From the NCBI GenBank assembly GCA_039972875.1, contig JBDWMA010000063.1, forward strand, positions 1-64,000: 64,000 nucleotides of DNA, in the 5' to 3' direction. The notes under the pieces were generated by a model that did not search any database, had not been told where the DNA came from, and saw only the letters and a list, made by a program, of their open reading frames with translations. How positions within the stretch are numbered: the stretch's first letter is position 1; every line of letters starts with the position of its first letter. Both the position numbers and the translations under genes were made by a program. This document shows positions 52,513 through 61,834 of the stretch, piece after piece. This DNA is from Pseudoruegeria sp039972875. GTDB taxonomy: Bacteria; Pseudomonadota; Alphaproteobacteria; Rhodobacterales; Rhodobacteraceae.

Positions 52513-52689
52513 GATGTCAAAGCTCCGAATAATCGCTGATTTTTGAACAAGGATCTGCGCAATGTATCGCCCATGAATTCTGCAAAACCGGCAACCTTTA
52601 GCCGTTGCTTGAGGGTGAACCGTAATTATCGTTCTGCCCCGCAAGGCGAAAAGAGAATCATCAACGGGGTTTTAGGAGGCCGAACAAAG

Positions 52690-53694
52690 CTACCGTTTGC
52701 GATCCCGAGGCTGCGGACGGCTTGGAATTTCTTTTAAAAGCCCCCCCACACCCATTGCTGCTATGTCAGCACCCTCAATTTCAACGCCACACAGCAACCG
52801 CTCCATGACCCAATCCGCGCCGTTCATAACGGGTGATCTTACACAGCCCGGCAAACCAATCACGGGGCCATCACGCAAAACCCCATAGAACAGTAAATTC
52901 CCCGGATCGACAGGCATCCCAAATCGTGTCACAGATCCGCCTGCCTCACGCAAACTTTGAGGGCCAACATCTAAGGGATCGGATGTGGCAGAGGCCGTCA
53001 GGATCATAACCGCCGCCCCTTTTGCGCCTAACAACGCTTGCGACAGATCTTTTATTTCGTGACGACAGACCAAAACTTCGCACAATGTAACATCTAAAGC
53101 GGCAAGGCGGTTTTTGATCGCCTTGATCCCCTTCTCATCCTGCAGTGCGGTATCGGCTTCGGTTTCAGTTAAAATTAGAGAGACCGTCCGATATGTTGCG
53201 ACTTTTAACCGGATCGCATCTTGAGCGCATACTATGACCTGATCCATGTCCCGCGAAGCAACGGCATAAGATATGATTTTAATCGTCGCGACCATTCCGC
53301 GGTCGCGCATCCGCGCAAATGGAGCAACGGTAGCTACGGTAATCATGGGATCAATGGCATTGGCCTTAGCAATCGCTACCTCGTCAATTTCCGCTATACC
53401 ATTGCAATTGGCATAGATGTTAACCCGCCCGGTAAATGGGTTCGCAACCTGAAGGTTGACCGCATCGGGGTTGGGAACAAGACTGGCCGCAAAAATCGCT
53501 GCCGCATCGTCCTCATGTAAATCACCGTCTTCGGGTTGGGCCACCACCACTGTGTCATGCCCTGCCAAAGACAACTCTTTCAAATCATCTGCGTCCAAAA
53601 ATAGCCCCTTGCGCAGCCGACGGGTCGCACCTTGTAGAGAATGGGCTAAAATTGCGCCGCCGGCCTCTGATACCGGAACGGATCCGAACTTCAT
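52690..53694 (-). CDS. Molybdopterin-binding domain protein
   Basis: 334 residues with a MoCF/MoaB-type fold in the C-terminal half (VMILTASATSDPLDVGPQSLREAGGSVTRFGMPVDPGNLLFYG...GLPGCVRSP). It resembles the molybdopterin-binding proteins encoded beside xdhC-like genes. The NTP-transferase (MobA-like) domain present in some relatives is absent. It overlaps the XdhC gene by four bases. Probably involved in molybdenum-cofactor insertion or modification for a hydroxylase encoded elsewhere. Confidence 0.8.
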   Translation of the reverse strand: MKFGSVPVSEAGGAILAHSLQGATRRLRKGLFLDADDLKELSLAGHDTVVVAQPEDGDLHEDDAAAIFAASLVPNPDAVNLQVANPFTGRVNIYANCNGIAEIDEVAIAKANAIDPMITVATVAPFARMRDRGMVATIKIISYAVASRDMDQVIVCAQDAIRLKVATYRTVSLILTETEADTALQDEKGIKAIKNRLAALDVTLCEVLVCRHEIKDLSQALLGAKGAAVMILTASATSDPLDVGPQSLREAGGSVTRFGMPVDPGNLLFYGVLRDGPVIGLPGCVRSPVMNGADWVMERLLCGVEIEGADIAAMGVGGLLKEIPSRPQPRDRKR

Positions 53695-54662
53695 AATGTC
53701 TTACGCAAGTGTTGAGTCACTTCTGCCATAATCGATATCGCTATTTCTGCCGGAGATTTCCCCCCAATATCCAAGCCAACGGGCGCATGAATCCGCTCTA
53801 TAGTTTCTTGGGTGTAGCCACGTTCCATTAATCGAGCGACTCGTTTGGCATGGGTGCGTGTTGATCCAAGACTGCCCAAATAAAAGACCTCACTTTGCAA
53901 TGCAGCTTCAATCGCCGGATCGTCTAGCTTGGGATCATGGGTTAATGTAACAACAGCCGTGCGCGCATCAAGTCCATAGCTTTGCAGAGCAGCGTCCGGC
54001 CAGTCATCCAAGATGGTTGCCCCTGGAAATCTGGCTTGTGTGCCAAAGGCAGGTCGTGGATCAATCAATATCGCGTCATAACCAGCCAACTGCGCCATAA
54101 CCATCAGTGGCTGCGCAATATGAACCGCCCCAACCACAGCCATTCTTAGTGGTGGATTGTGAATAGCGATGAATGCACTGTCTTCAAAACCAGATTTATC
54201 CGACACAAACCGGCTTGATAAAGCCCCTTCTCGTCCAACAAGAGACCGCACCCAAGTCTCTGTATTGACCTGATAGGCCACCGCCTCGCGGTTGGCACGC
54301 GCGGCAACCAAATCGGCCAGCAACGTCTCTGGAAGTTCAGAGCCAACGGGCTCCACAAGAATGCGTATCCGCCCACCGCAGGCAAGGCCCACAGCATAAG
54401 CGTCATCATCGCTGACGCCGTATTCCAAAATTCGAGATCCACCTGCCTCTACGGCCTCCAGCGCTTCAACAACTACTGCGCCTTCGACACAGCCACCTGA
54501 CACTGAACCAACAATCTCGGCGTCCCCGCTGATGGCAAGTTGACTGCCAACGGGTCGCGGTGCGGAGCCCCAAGTTTCGACTACCGTCGCTAAAGCTGCC
54601 CCGCGCCCGTCTCGATGCCATTCGAGCGCTGTTTCTGGAATATTATCAAAGCCTTGCATCAT
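53691..54662 (-). CDS. XdhC/CoxI family protein
   Basis: About 323 residues. The N-terminal XdhC domain (ALATVVETWGSAPRPVGSQLAISGDAEIVGSVSGGCVEGAVV, with the conserved SGGCVE cysteine) is followed by the Rossmann XdhC_C domain (MAVVGAVHIAQPLMVMAQLAGYDAILIDPR, YLGSLGSTRTHAKR). Such proteins insert sulfurated cofactor into xanthine or CO dehydrogenases. No such enzyme is encoded in the window. Start ATG 54662 or 54659, after AAGGA. Confidence 0.9.
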   Translation of the reverse strand: MMQGFDNIPETALEWHRDGRGAALATVVETWGSAPRPVGSQLAISGDAEIVGSVSGGCVEGAVVVEALEAVEAGGSRILEYGVSDDDAYAVGLACGGRIRILVEPVGSELPETLLADLVAARANREAVAYQVNTETWVRSLVGREGALSSRFVSDKSGFEDSAFIAIHNPPLRMAVVGAVHIAQPLMVMAQLAGYDAILIDPRPAFGTQARFPGATILDDWPDAALQSYGLDARTAVVTLTHDPKLDDPAIEAALQSEVFYLGSLGSTRTHAKRVARLMERGYTQETIERIHAPVGLDIGGKSPAEIAISIMAEVTQHLRKTL

Positions 54663-54961
54663 CAATATCCTTTGCCGCCATGAGTCATCTTGGCCTTATT
54701 GAGGGACTAGGGAGAAGAGATGTTGTGCCCTGAGCGCGAATAAAATCGGCTTCCTTATTCGCTTCACATTCACGCAGCCCCCCCCTCGTGTGCTGCGCAA
54801 AATGCCGAGCTATCTTATGTATTACAACTGACAATAAGAATTTTTCAATGCGGCATACTGTTTCCCAACAGCTAATCCGACTATGCTATTGAAGCATAGA
54901 GAAACCGTAGCCGCCTCTAAAACCAACTTTAATACACCAAATTGCTGGAAAGAATTTGCCC
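54663..54961. other. Intergenic region between xdhC-like and glycosyltransferase genes
   Basis: About 300 bases of divergent promoter region with no gene. The only structure I see is an 8-base inverted repeat, GCGAATAA (54736) and TTATTCGC (54755), separated by 11 bases. It could be an operator or a weak hairpin. Confidence 0.4.
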
Positions 54962-56047
54962 ATGTCGTCCATCCTGATCGTCACGACCGTTCGCGACGAA
55001 GGCCCCTTTCTCATCGACTGGATCGCGCATCATCGGGCCTTAGGTGTGACGGATTTTTTGATTTACAGCAATGACTGTAGCGACGGAACGCATGTGCTGC
55101 TTGACCGGCTTCAGGATGCGGGCATCCTGCACCATGTGCCCCAATTGGTGGCGCGGAACAAAACGCCCCAGTGGCAGGCGTTGAAATCGGCATGGGATCA
55201 TCCGCTGCGCCTCGCGGCGGACTGGATTATTGTCATGGATTGCGATGAATACATTAGCCTTGCGGATCATGTGCCTGATCTGGATGCCCTAATCGCAGGT
55301 TGTCCAGATAACATGGATGCACTGGCCTTGGCGTGGCGGTTCTTTGGCAATAACAGCGTTCAGCATTTTGTTGATGTACCGGTCACCACCCAATTTACCC
55401 GCGCAGCGCCTGAGCCCTGCCCATTTCCTTTGAATGCGAGCTTTTTTAAGACGCTGGTCCGCAATGGATCTCGGTTACAAAAACTTGGTGTGCATCGACC
55501 AAAATTCAAAAACAAAACCCGTCACGGACAATCGGTATGGGTGGACGGCTCTGCTCGTCCATTGCCCCCCCGATATTCAGAGAACGACGGACCGATTTCA
55601 CTCCTTGGTCTGACAGACCACACTGAGCTTGTGCGAATGAACCATTATTCGCTTCGCTCCGCTCAGAGTTTTTTGATCAAACGCGCCCGAGGTTTGCCAA
55701 ATCACACAGAGCGAGAGATTGATCTGGCCTATTGGGTCGAACGAAATTTCAACACAGAAGAAGACAGTCGAATTACCAACGCGTTTGAACGAGCTGATGT
55801 AGACCGAAAGTACATTCTATCTCTCCCCGGCGTAAACGACGCACATGTTGCTGCGGTCGACCACCATCAACGCGCCATTGACCAGATACTAAAGGATCCG
55901 GACATCATCTATTTCTACAGCCGGTTACTTTTGGCCCCTTCGACCCCAACGCTGTCGCACGAAACGGCGGCCTCTGTGTTTGACCTCCATCGCAAAGCAG
56001 CGGTTGAGGCGCAAAAAACATCCCATCACAAAAGCAGGTCTGAATAA
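54962..56047 (+). CDS. Glycosyltransferase family 2-like protein
   Basis: About 361 residues. GT-A features are visible: VTTVRDEGPFLIDWIAHHRALGVTDFLIYSNDCSDGT at the N-terminus and the DxD-type metal site VMDCDEYI near residue 95. The GT2/DUF4422-like arrangement is common in roseobacters. No membrane anchor. Acceptor and donor are unknown; envelope or exopolysaccharide work is likely. A protein of unknown function follows. Confidence 0.8.
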   Translation: MSSILIVTTVRDEGPFLIDWIAHHRALGVTDFLIYSNDCSDGTHVLLDRLQDAGILHHVPQLVARNKTPQWQALKSAWDHPLRLAADWIIVMDCDEYISLADHVPDLDALIAGCPDNMDALALAWRFFGNNSVQHFVDVPVTTQFTRAAPEPCPFPLNASFFKTLVRNGSRLQKLGVHRPKFKNKTRHGQSVWVDGSARPLPPRYSENDGPISLLGLTDHTELVRMNHYSLRSAQSFLIKRARGLPNHTEREIDLAYWVERNFNTEEDSRITNAFERADVDRKYILSLPGVNDAHVAAVDHHQRAIDQILKDPDIIYFYSRLLLAPSTPTLSHETAASVFDLHRKAAVEAQKTSHHKSRSE

Positions 56048-56217
56048 GATCTAAGCTATCTCTTATTTTTGTAAAATTGTTGGAGATAGTCTCGAATAAT
56101 TCTCACAAATTCCTAGATCTGACGTCCCCCCATCCTAATTTGGACAAATTGCTCGGTATAAAGAAGAGAGTTAACACGACACATATTTTTGCTTAAAGAG
56201 TTTGGGATGTACAACCA

Positions 56218-57183
56218 ATGAACAAGGTAACTGAGTTGATCAAAGAGGACAGCATTGATCAGGACTTAGCCAAAAGGCTGCAAGCGCTTGATGATATTGG
56301 CGAAGAACGGGGGCACTTTTTGCCACTCGGTCCAGATCACAGCGCCATTTTCACCGATGACTCTACTACATTACTGGTCACTTTTGAATCGCTTCCTGAA
56401 CTGGATGAGCAAAACTCTGATGGCCTCCCACTTGGGTTTGAACTGGTGGAGGGCACAGATTGGTCACAATTGTGCATCCTGTCCCATACCAATGGCTGGT
56501 TTCGCGACCAATATATCTATCGATACATTGACCGGCTGACCGATGACGGTTTCTTTGATGATTTTGACAAAGTCATTTTCTATGGTGCCGGCGCTTGCGG
56601 TTATGCAGCGGCTGCATATTCTGTTGCGGCCCCCGGTGCGACGGTCATTTGTATACAGCCTCAGGCCACACTGGACCCTGAGGAAACACCTTGGGAAAGT
56701 CGATTTCCAACGTCTTCCAACTCTGATTTTACAGGCAGATATGCCTATGCACCCGATATGATACAGGCCGCCGCTGATGCCTATATCCTGTTTGACCCAT
56801 CTGAGACGCAAGATGCCCAACATGCTGCTTTGTTTGACAACTCACATGTGTCCCAAATTCTGTGTCGTTACATGGGCCCCGATATTTTAGAAGCGTGTTT
56901 AGAAATCGACATTCTTAAACCTATGATATTGGCCGCGGCTGACCCTAATTTTGATGAAAGCAACATCTATCATCTCCTTCGGAACCGACGTCAGTTTCCA
57001 AAATTCCGGGATAAATTACTTATAGAGGCCCGCAGTCGCGGAAAAATCCGCATGACACACGATGCCGCTCGGTTTGCGATCAATGAATATGGAAACACTC
57101 GGATCGCCCGAAAAATCCTGCGGTGGTCCCAAAACGCTGAAAACCGTCGCACTCAAACCCTTGTAGAACAGACCGCCTCTTAA
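56218..57183 (+). CDS. Roseobacter-type protein of unknown function
   Basis: 321 residues. The middle contains DDFDKVIFYGAGACGYAAAAYSVAAPGATVICIQPQATLDP, a hydrolase-like strand-turn-helix with a cysteine where a nucleophile could sit. Relatives in Rhodobacteraceae are often labelled phosphoadenosine phosphosulfate reductase, but none of the CysH motifs is present, so I regard that name as wrong. It ends four bases inside the ureG 3' end (convergent). Function unknown. Confidence 0.65.
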   Translation: MNKVTELIKEDSIDQDLAKRLQALDDIGEERGHFLPLGPDHSAIFTDDSTTLLVTFESLPELDEQNSDGLPLGFELVEGTDWSQLCILSHTNGWFRDQYIYRYIDRLTDDGFFDDFDKVIFYGAGACGYAAAAYSVAAPGATVICIQPQATLDPEETPWESRFPTSSNSDFTGRYAYAPDMIQAAADAYILFDPSETQDAQHAALFDNSHVSQILCRYMGPDILEACLEIDILKPMILAAADPNFDESNIYHLLRNRRQFPKFRDKLLIEARSRGKIRMTHDAARFAINEYGNTRIARKILRWSQNAENRRTQTLVEQTAS

Positions 57184-57794
57184 AGGCCGCCCTCTTCTTT
57201 CAGGAACGCCACAATGTCAGCAATGCCTTGATTTGATTTCATCGACCCCATGACAAATGGCCGTGGCCCTCGGGCCTCGGTCGCATCCGCATGCAATTGA
57301 TCCACATCGACACCAACATAAGGTGCAAGGTCAATTTTATTGATGATCAAAAGATCAGAGCGCGTCAGCCCCGGGCCTTTTTTGCGCGGAATATCTTGCC
57401 CCGCTGCTGTATCAATTACATAAATCGTAAGATCAGCCAATTCCGGGCTAAATGTTGCAGCAAGATTATCTCCACCGCTTTCAATCAGCACAATGTCTAA
57501 GTCATCAAACGCGGTGCGCAACTCTGCGATGGCAGCCAGATTGATCGACGCATCCTCTCGGATCGCGGTGTGCGGACAACCGCCGGTTTCAACTCCGCGA
57601 ATACGTTCCAATGGCAAAGCTTGTACCCGCATCAAATATTCAGCGTCTTCTCGGGTGTATATATCGTTGGTAATAACCGCGACTGAAAAGTCTTCGCGCA
57701 AAGCAAGGCACAGTTTTTCTGTCAATGTTGTTTTTCCAGCCCCCACCGGGCCGCCTATGCCAACACGTAAGGGTCCATTGTTGCTTGCCATCAT
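57180..57794 (-). CDS. ureG: Urease accessory GTPase
   Basis: 204 residues. The P-loop is GGPVGAGKTTLTEKLC near residue 14, the metal-binding CPH motif is GGCPHTAIREDAS, and a GTPase NKID is also seen. It drives nickel delivery to the urease active site with UreE, UreF and UreD. Start ATG 57794 or 57791 after GAGG; it is 10 bases after ureF. Confidence 0.96.
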   Translation of the reverse strand: MMASNNGPLRVGIGGPVGAGKTTLTEKLCLALREDFSVAVITNDIYTREDAEYLMRVQALPLERIRGVETGGCPHTAIREDASINLAAIAELRTAFDDLDIVLIESGGDNLAATFSPELADLTIYVIDTAAGQDIPRKKGPGLTRSDLLIINKIDLAPYVGVDVDQLHADATEARGPRPFVMGSMKSNQGIADIVAFLKEEGGL

Positions 57795-57804
57795 TTGCCT
57801 CGTT

Positions 57805-58428
57805 TCACGACCTGAACAGTCGGACTTCCATCGTTTCGTGTTTCATTGCCGCCATATCACTGCCAAGTGCCGCCGTTCCGATCTGATCGATGCCCATGGT
57901 CTGCGCTGTGCTCGCGATCTGCAAAATGATCGGGTGCAGCCGCGCCAGAACCAACTGCCCATCCGTTTGCCCCAATGGCACAAATCGAACAGCGGCGCTG
58001 ATCAAATTACTTACGAAGCTATGCAAATAGAATGCGGTCACCTGAGAGGTCGACAACGACAAATGACGTGCTGCATGACCTATTGCAATCGGGAGCGGCC
58101 CATCCGCCACGGGATCAGGCAACAAATGGGACACCGTTTGCGCAAAGGCTGCGCCTTGTGCTTCGGCCTCTTCTAATCGTTCTTTACTTGGGGCCATGGC
58201 CCGGTATTCGTTAAGGACATCCCTTCCCGAATGGGTAACACACAGGAAAACCGCGTCAGATAATCCAGATCCATGGCGCAAGACATCAGACAACCAAACA
58301 AACAAATCATCTGCCGATTGGATTCCCCCAGCATCAATGGCCTGCTCCAATCCATGGGAATATGCAAATCCACCTACAGGAAAAGCGGGTGACAGCCATT
58401 GATTAAGTTTTAACAGATCCCCAGTCAT
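57805..58428 (-). CDS. ureF: Urease accessory protein UreF
   Basis: 207 residues, mostly helical. The N-terminal LNQWLSPAFPVGGFAYSHGLEQAID is a strong UreF signature. It forms the pre-activation complex with UreD and UreG. ATG follows directly after the ureE stop (TAAATG). Confidence 0.94.
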   Translation of the reverse strand: MTGDLLKLNQWLSPAFPVGGFAYSHGLEQAIDAGGIQSADDLFVWLSDVLRHGSGLSDAVFLCVTHSGRDVLNEYRAMAPSKERLEEAEAQGAAFAQTVSHLLPDPVADGPLPIAIGHAARHLSLSTSQVTAFYLHSFVSNLISAAVRFVPLGQTDGQLVLARLHPIILQIASTAQTMGIDQIGTAALGSDMAAMKHETMEVRLFRS

Positions 58429-58911
58429 TTAGACATGGCTGTGTTCGTGGTCATCTGCGTGGGTGTGCCCATATGTGCGCCCATGGCCGTACGCGCCGCC
58501 TTCTGGATTAAAAGGTCGCGTGACATCTGTGACAGACGCACCAAGTTGCTCCAACATGGCCTTTAGCACGTGATCTTGCTGAATCCACAATCGATCCGAG
58601 GAGATTTGACAGGGGGTATGACGATTTCCGACGTGCCAAGCCAATCGTGCAAGCTCGGCGCCACGCACCTCAATCAACGCTTCATCGGCGGATTTCACCC
58701 GTATGCTTTGACCACCCTCAAGCACAAAAACAGCACCGTCGATCAGATTGGTTGTTTCAGATAGATCGACGATAAAGCTGGCGCCTTGATCGGTGTTCAG
58801 ACGACGACGGCGCAAGATACGCGCTTCATACGTCATAGAGACGGTACCAATCACCTCAGTACCGTCATGCGACGGAAGGGTGCTGGTCGCGCGTCCTAGA
58901 TCCTGCCCCAT
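58429..58911 (-). CDS. ureE: Urease accessory nickel chaperone
   Basis: About 160 residues with a UreE peptide-binding N-domain and a metal-binding C-domain, ending in a histidine-rich tail (GHGRTYGHTHADDHEHSH) that binds nickel. I chose ATG 58911 (MGQDLGRATS), preceded by AGGGG; the open frame starts at 58956. Confidence 0.9.
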   Translation of the reverse strand: MGQDLGRATSTLPSHDGTEVIGTVSMTYEARILRRRRLNTDQGASFIVDLSETTNLIDGAVFVLEGGQSIRVKSADEALIEVRGAELARLAWHVGNRHTPCQISSDRLWIQQDHVLKAMLEQLGASVTDVTRPFNPEGGAYGHGRTYGHTHADDHEHSHV

Positions 58912-59022
58912 ATTTCCCCTACTCCAACTCAGAATGTCATGCTGCCAGAGCCCCATTATTACAGAGCTTTGGGCTGCTATGACAGTCTAATTTCTGAACA
59001 GGGAAGTGCCAGATATTATTGA

Positions 59023-59241
59023 TTACATAAAGATCTTATCGCGGAACACGTGACGCGCAATTTCTGAGCGTTCAATACCCAAGGCTGCAAGCTCGGTATC
59101 GCTTTTCGAGTTCAGCATATCGATTACTTTTGCCCGGCTTTGTGTCTCAGCAACGGAGATCATCCAGTCAAAAAAACGTGCGGCCAACGATTTGAAACCG
59201 TTCGCGCCAGCAACATGTGTGTTTGCTTCAGAAAGTGCCAT
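59023..59241 (-). CDS. DUF1127 small protein
   Basis: 72 residues with the DUF1127 C-terminal region DMLNSKSDTELAALGIERSEIARHVF. Such small basic/helical proteins in alphaproteobacteria influence RNA metabolism and phosphate or stress responses (known for a few members). It sits with a paralogue between ureE and ureC. Confidence 0.82.
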   Translation of the reverse strand: MALSEANTHVAGANGFKSLAARFFDWMISVAETQSRAKVIDMLNSKSDTELAALGIERSEIARHVFRDKIFM

Positions 59242-59353
59242 TTGGAAACCTCAAAATCATTGTTGCGTTTCCTCCCTTGCTTTCAAGATGGCAAGGATCA
59301 GCAACAGCTTCAATGTATGTTTATGCAGTTCCGCCTTGCACGAAACGCAAGGC

Positions 59354-59566
59354 TCAGCTGTTTAGAACGTGTCCACGCACGTCTTCACGCTTTAGACCAA
59401 TGCTGCAAAGCGTATCATCTGAAACACTGTTCAACAGGTTCAATTCCTTTTCTTTTTCAGCTTCCTTGGCAAAGGACTCAGCGCGCTGAAAAAAGCTGCG
59501 AACTGCGTCGCTAAGCGTTGCAACCGGATGCGCTAAAAAAGGAGTATTTGTGTTTGTATATGCCAT
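59354..59566 (-). CDS. DUF1127 small protein (paralogue)
   Basis: 70 residues with the same motif (NLLNSVSDDTLCSIGLKREDVRGHVL) and an acidic-basic linker. A second, diverged DUF1127 gene 112 bases upstream of the first. Each gene seems to have its own leader. Confidence 0.82.
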   Translation of the reverse strand: MAYTNTNTPFLAHPVATLSDAVRSFFQRAESFAKEAEKEKELNLLNSVSDDTLCSIGLKREDVRGHVLNS

Positions 59567-59642
59567 CGGGACACCTGATAGGTCAGCGTAAAAGATGTGT
59601 CCTTATGCGGCCAGACTATTAATTGAGCAATTGTCAAATAGG

Positions 59643-59677
59643 AAAGCCCGCCATGCATAGGTTGCATGGCGGGCTTT
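59643..59677. terminator. Terminator downstream of ureC
   Basis: A perfect 15-base-pair stem, AAAGCCCGCCATGCA/TGCATGGCGGGCTTT, with a TAGGT loop, 29 bases past the ureC stop on the minus strand. It separates the structural block from the DUF1127 genes and ureEFG. Confidence 0.88.
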
Positions 59678-59706
59678 TCGTTTACTTAGCTTGAATTGTT
59701 ATAGAA

Positions 59707-61416
59707 TCAGAAAAGGAAATACCGCTGCGCCATTGGCAGCTCTGATGCGGGTTCGCAGGTCAACAATTCTCCGTTGGCGCGAACTTCATAGGTTTCTGGA
59801 TGCACCTCTATGTCTGGTGTGGCGTCGTTCAGTACCATATCGGATTTGCCGATGTTGCGTGTGTTTTCCACGGCCAATGTTGTTTTTCCCAACCCAAGGG
59901 CCGCGCCCACGCCTTCGGCCTGCGCCGCTGCAGACACAAAGCTCACGGCAGAATTCCGTGCCGCCCCAGGCAAACTTGCAAACATTGGACGAGAGTACAC
60001 CGGCTGCGGAGTCGGGATAGAGGCATTCGGATCCCCCATCTGCGCAACTGCAATGCTTCCCCCCAATAAGACCATTTCGGGTTTCACACCAAAAAACGCC
60101 GGAGACCACAGTGCAAGATCGGCACGTTTTCCCACCTCAATGCTGCCAATATGGCGGCTGACCCCATGGGCAATGGCAGGGTTGATGGTGTATTTTGAGA
60201 TATACCGCCGTACCCGAACATTGTCATTTTCACCGATTTCCTCTGATAACCGTCCCCGTTGCACCTTCATCTTATGTGCTGTCTGCCACGTGCGGATAAT
60301 GACCTCTCCGACACGGCCCATGGCCTGACTGTCAGACGCAATGATCGAAAACGCGCCCATATCATGAAGGATATCTTCCGCAGCAATTGTCTCTTTTCGA
60401 ATCCGACTCTCCGCAAAAGCGACATCTTCAGGGATCGCCTTATCAAGGTGATGGCAGACCATCAGCATATCAAGGTGTTCTTCCAACGTGTTAACTGTGT
60501 AGGGCCGTGTCGGATTGGTCGAAGATGGAATAACGTGGTTTTCCCCCACAACTTTGATGATATCTGGGGCATGCCCCCCACCCGCGCCTTCAGTGTGAAA
60601 CGCATGGATTGTGCGTCCTTTTATGGCGGCAACCGTATTCTCAACAAAACCGGATTCATTCAACGTATCCGTATGGATCATCACCTGAACATCCATCTCA
60701 TCGGCAACCGTCAAACAACAATCGATGGCTGCCGGGGTTGTGCCCCAATCCTCATGCAATTTCATCGCACAGGCACCGGCCTTGATCATTTCCTCAAGAG
60801 CGGCGGGCTGAGAAGCGTTTCCTTTGCCTGAAAACCCGATGTTCATGGGGACCGTATCCACCGCTTGCAACATGCGGCCAATGTGCCATGCACCGGGGGT
60901 ACAAGTGGTGGCCAGAGTCCCATGGGCTGGCCCGGTGCCACCACCCAGCATTGTGGTTAAACCAGAGTGCAGCGCATCATCCATCTGCTGCGGACATATG
61001 AAATGAATATGGCTGTCAAATCCCCCCGCAGTCAAAATACGTCCTTCTCCGGCAATCACTTCGGTGCCTGGTCCGACGATGATATCAACACCCGGTTGCG
61101 TGTCCGGATTTCCTGCCTTACCTACCCCAGAAATGATGCCAGACTTTAGACCCACGTCCGCTTTGTAGATGCCGGTAGAATCAACAATCAAAGCATTGGT
61201 GATCACCGTATCTACCGCACCATCCGCTCGGGTGGTTTGGGACTGTCCCATCCCATCCCGGATGACCTTGCCGCCACCAAATTTGACCTCTTCACCATAG
61301 TTTGTCAGATCTCGTTCAACTTCGATGAACAATTCCGTGTCGGCAAGCCGAACGCGGTCGCCGGTTGTCGGTCCATACATATCGGCATAGGCGGCTCGGG
61401 AAATTTTGGTCGGCAT
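59707..61416 (-). CDS. ureC: Urease alpha subunit
   Basis: 569 residues, full length. The carbamylated lysine that bridges the two nickel ions is in GACAMKLHEDWG near residue 219. The HxH metal site GGFDSHIHFICPQQ and the flap-region VCHHLDKAIPEDVAFAESRIR are present. It hydrolyses urea to ammonia and carbamate. Preceded on the operon by the lprI-like gene and ureB. Confidence 0.97.
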   Translation of the reverse strand: MPTKISRAAYADMYGPTTGDRVRLADTELFIEVERDLTNYGEEVKFGGGKVIRDGMGQSQTTRADGAVDTVITNALIVDSTGIYKADVGLKSGIISGVGKAGNPDTQPGVDIIVGPGTEVIAGEGRILTAGGFDSHIHFICPQQMDDALHSGLTTMLGGGTGPAHGTLATTCTPGAWHIGRMLQAVDTVPMNIGFSGKGNASQPAALEEMIKAGACAMKLHEDWGTTPAAIDCCLTVADEMDVQVMIHTDTLNESGFVENTVAAIKGRTIHAFHTEGAGGGHAPDIIKVVGENHVIPSSTNPTRPYTVNTLEEHLDMLMVCHHLDKAIPEDVAFAESRIRKETIAAEDILHDMGAFSIIASDSQAMGRVGEVIIRTWQTAHKMKVQRGRLSEEIGENDNVRVRRYISKYTINPAIAHGVSRHIGSIEVGKRADLALWSPAFFGVKPEMVLLGGSIAVAQMGDPNASIPTPQPVYSRPMFASLPGAARNSAVSFVSAAAQAEGVGAALGLGKTTLAVENTRNIGKSDMVLNDATPDIEVHPETYEVRANGELLTCEPASELPMAQRYFLF

Positions 61417-61432
61417 CTGTTCCTCTTTCAGC

Positions 61433-61834
61433 TTAATTCTCTGCCCATATCAAACGTAGGTATTCGCTGCGCTGTCGGGTCATATCTTCTCGGCAATGCG
61501 TGACGATGATAGGCTCAAGGCTTCCACCGCGAACGATGTATCCTTGTGCTTCGCAAGCCAGATCACGATACGTAAGCCAAGCCCGTTGGGCACGGCGCAA
61601 CGTATCCTCTCCTTGCGCTAAATCGTTAGGCAATAATACGTCTAAGTCTTGCATCGCAGACAACGCGCGTTGGTAGTCGGCATTGAGCTCTTTGTCGGCA
61701 ACTACAAAATCCTGATGCGCGCAAGTTCGCATATCAAGCGTGGTCAACGCGTTGTCACAATCCACGGTTTGCTCGGCCAACCCCACACGTGGAAAGGCAA
61801 GGATCACAGGCAAAACCAGCACGGATAATCGCAT
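61433..61834 (-). CDS. LprI-like (DUF1311) periplasmic protein in the urease operon
   Basis: 133 residues with a signal peptide (MRLSVLVLPVILAFPRVGLAEQ) and the DUF1311/LprI pattern of cysteines (VDCDNA, RTCAHQDF, DLACEAQG, THCREDM). It sits between ureB and ureC: its start shares a base with the ureB stop (TAATG), and ureC starts 16 bases after its stop. Relatives include lysozyme inhibitors. Its role in urease is unknown. Confidence 0.8.
   Translation of the reverse strand: MRLSVLVLPVILAFPRVGLAEQTVDCDNALTTLDMRTCAHQDFVVADKELNADYQRALSAMQDLDVLLPNDLAQGEDTLRRAQRAWLTYRDLACEAQGYIVRGGSLEPIIVTHCREDMTRQRSEYLRLIWAEN

Noticed and set aside
52543..52737. Short plus-strand frame after infC
   Set aside because: It follows a strong terminator and has no ribosome-binding site or protein-like pattern.
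57493..58176. 227-residue plus-strand frame over ureG/ureF
   Set aside because: Antisense to two conserved urease genes; no ribosome-binding site.
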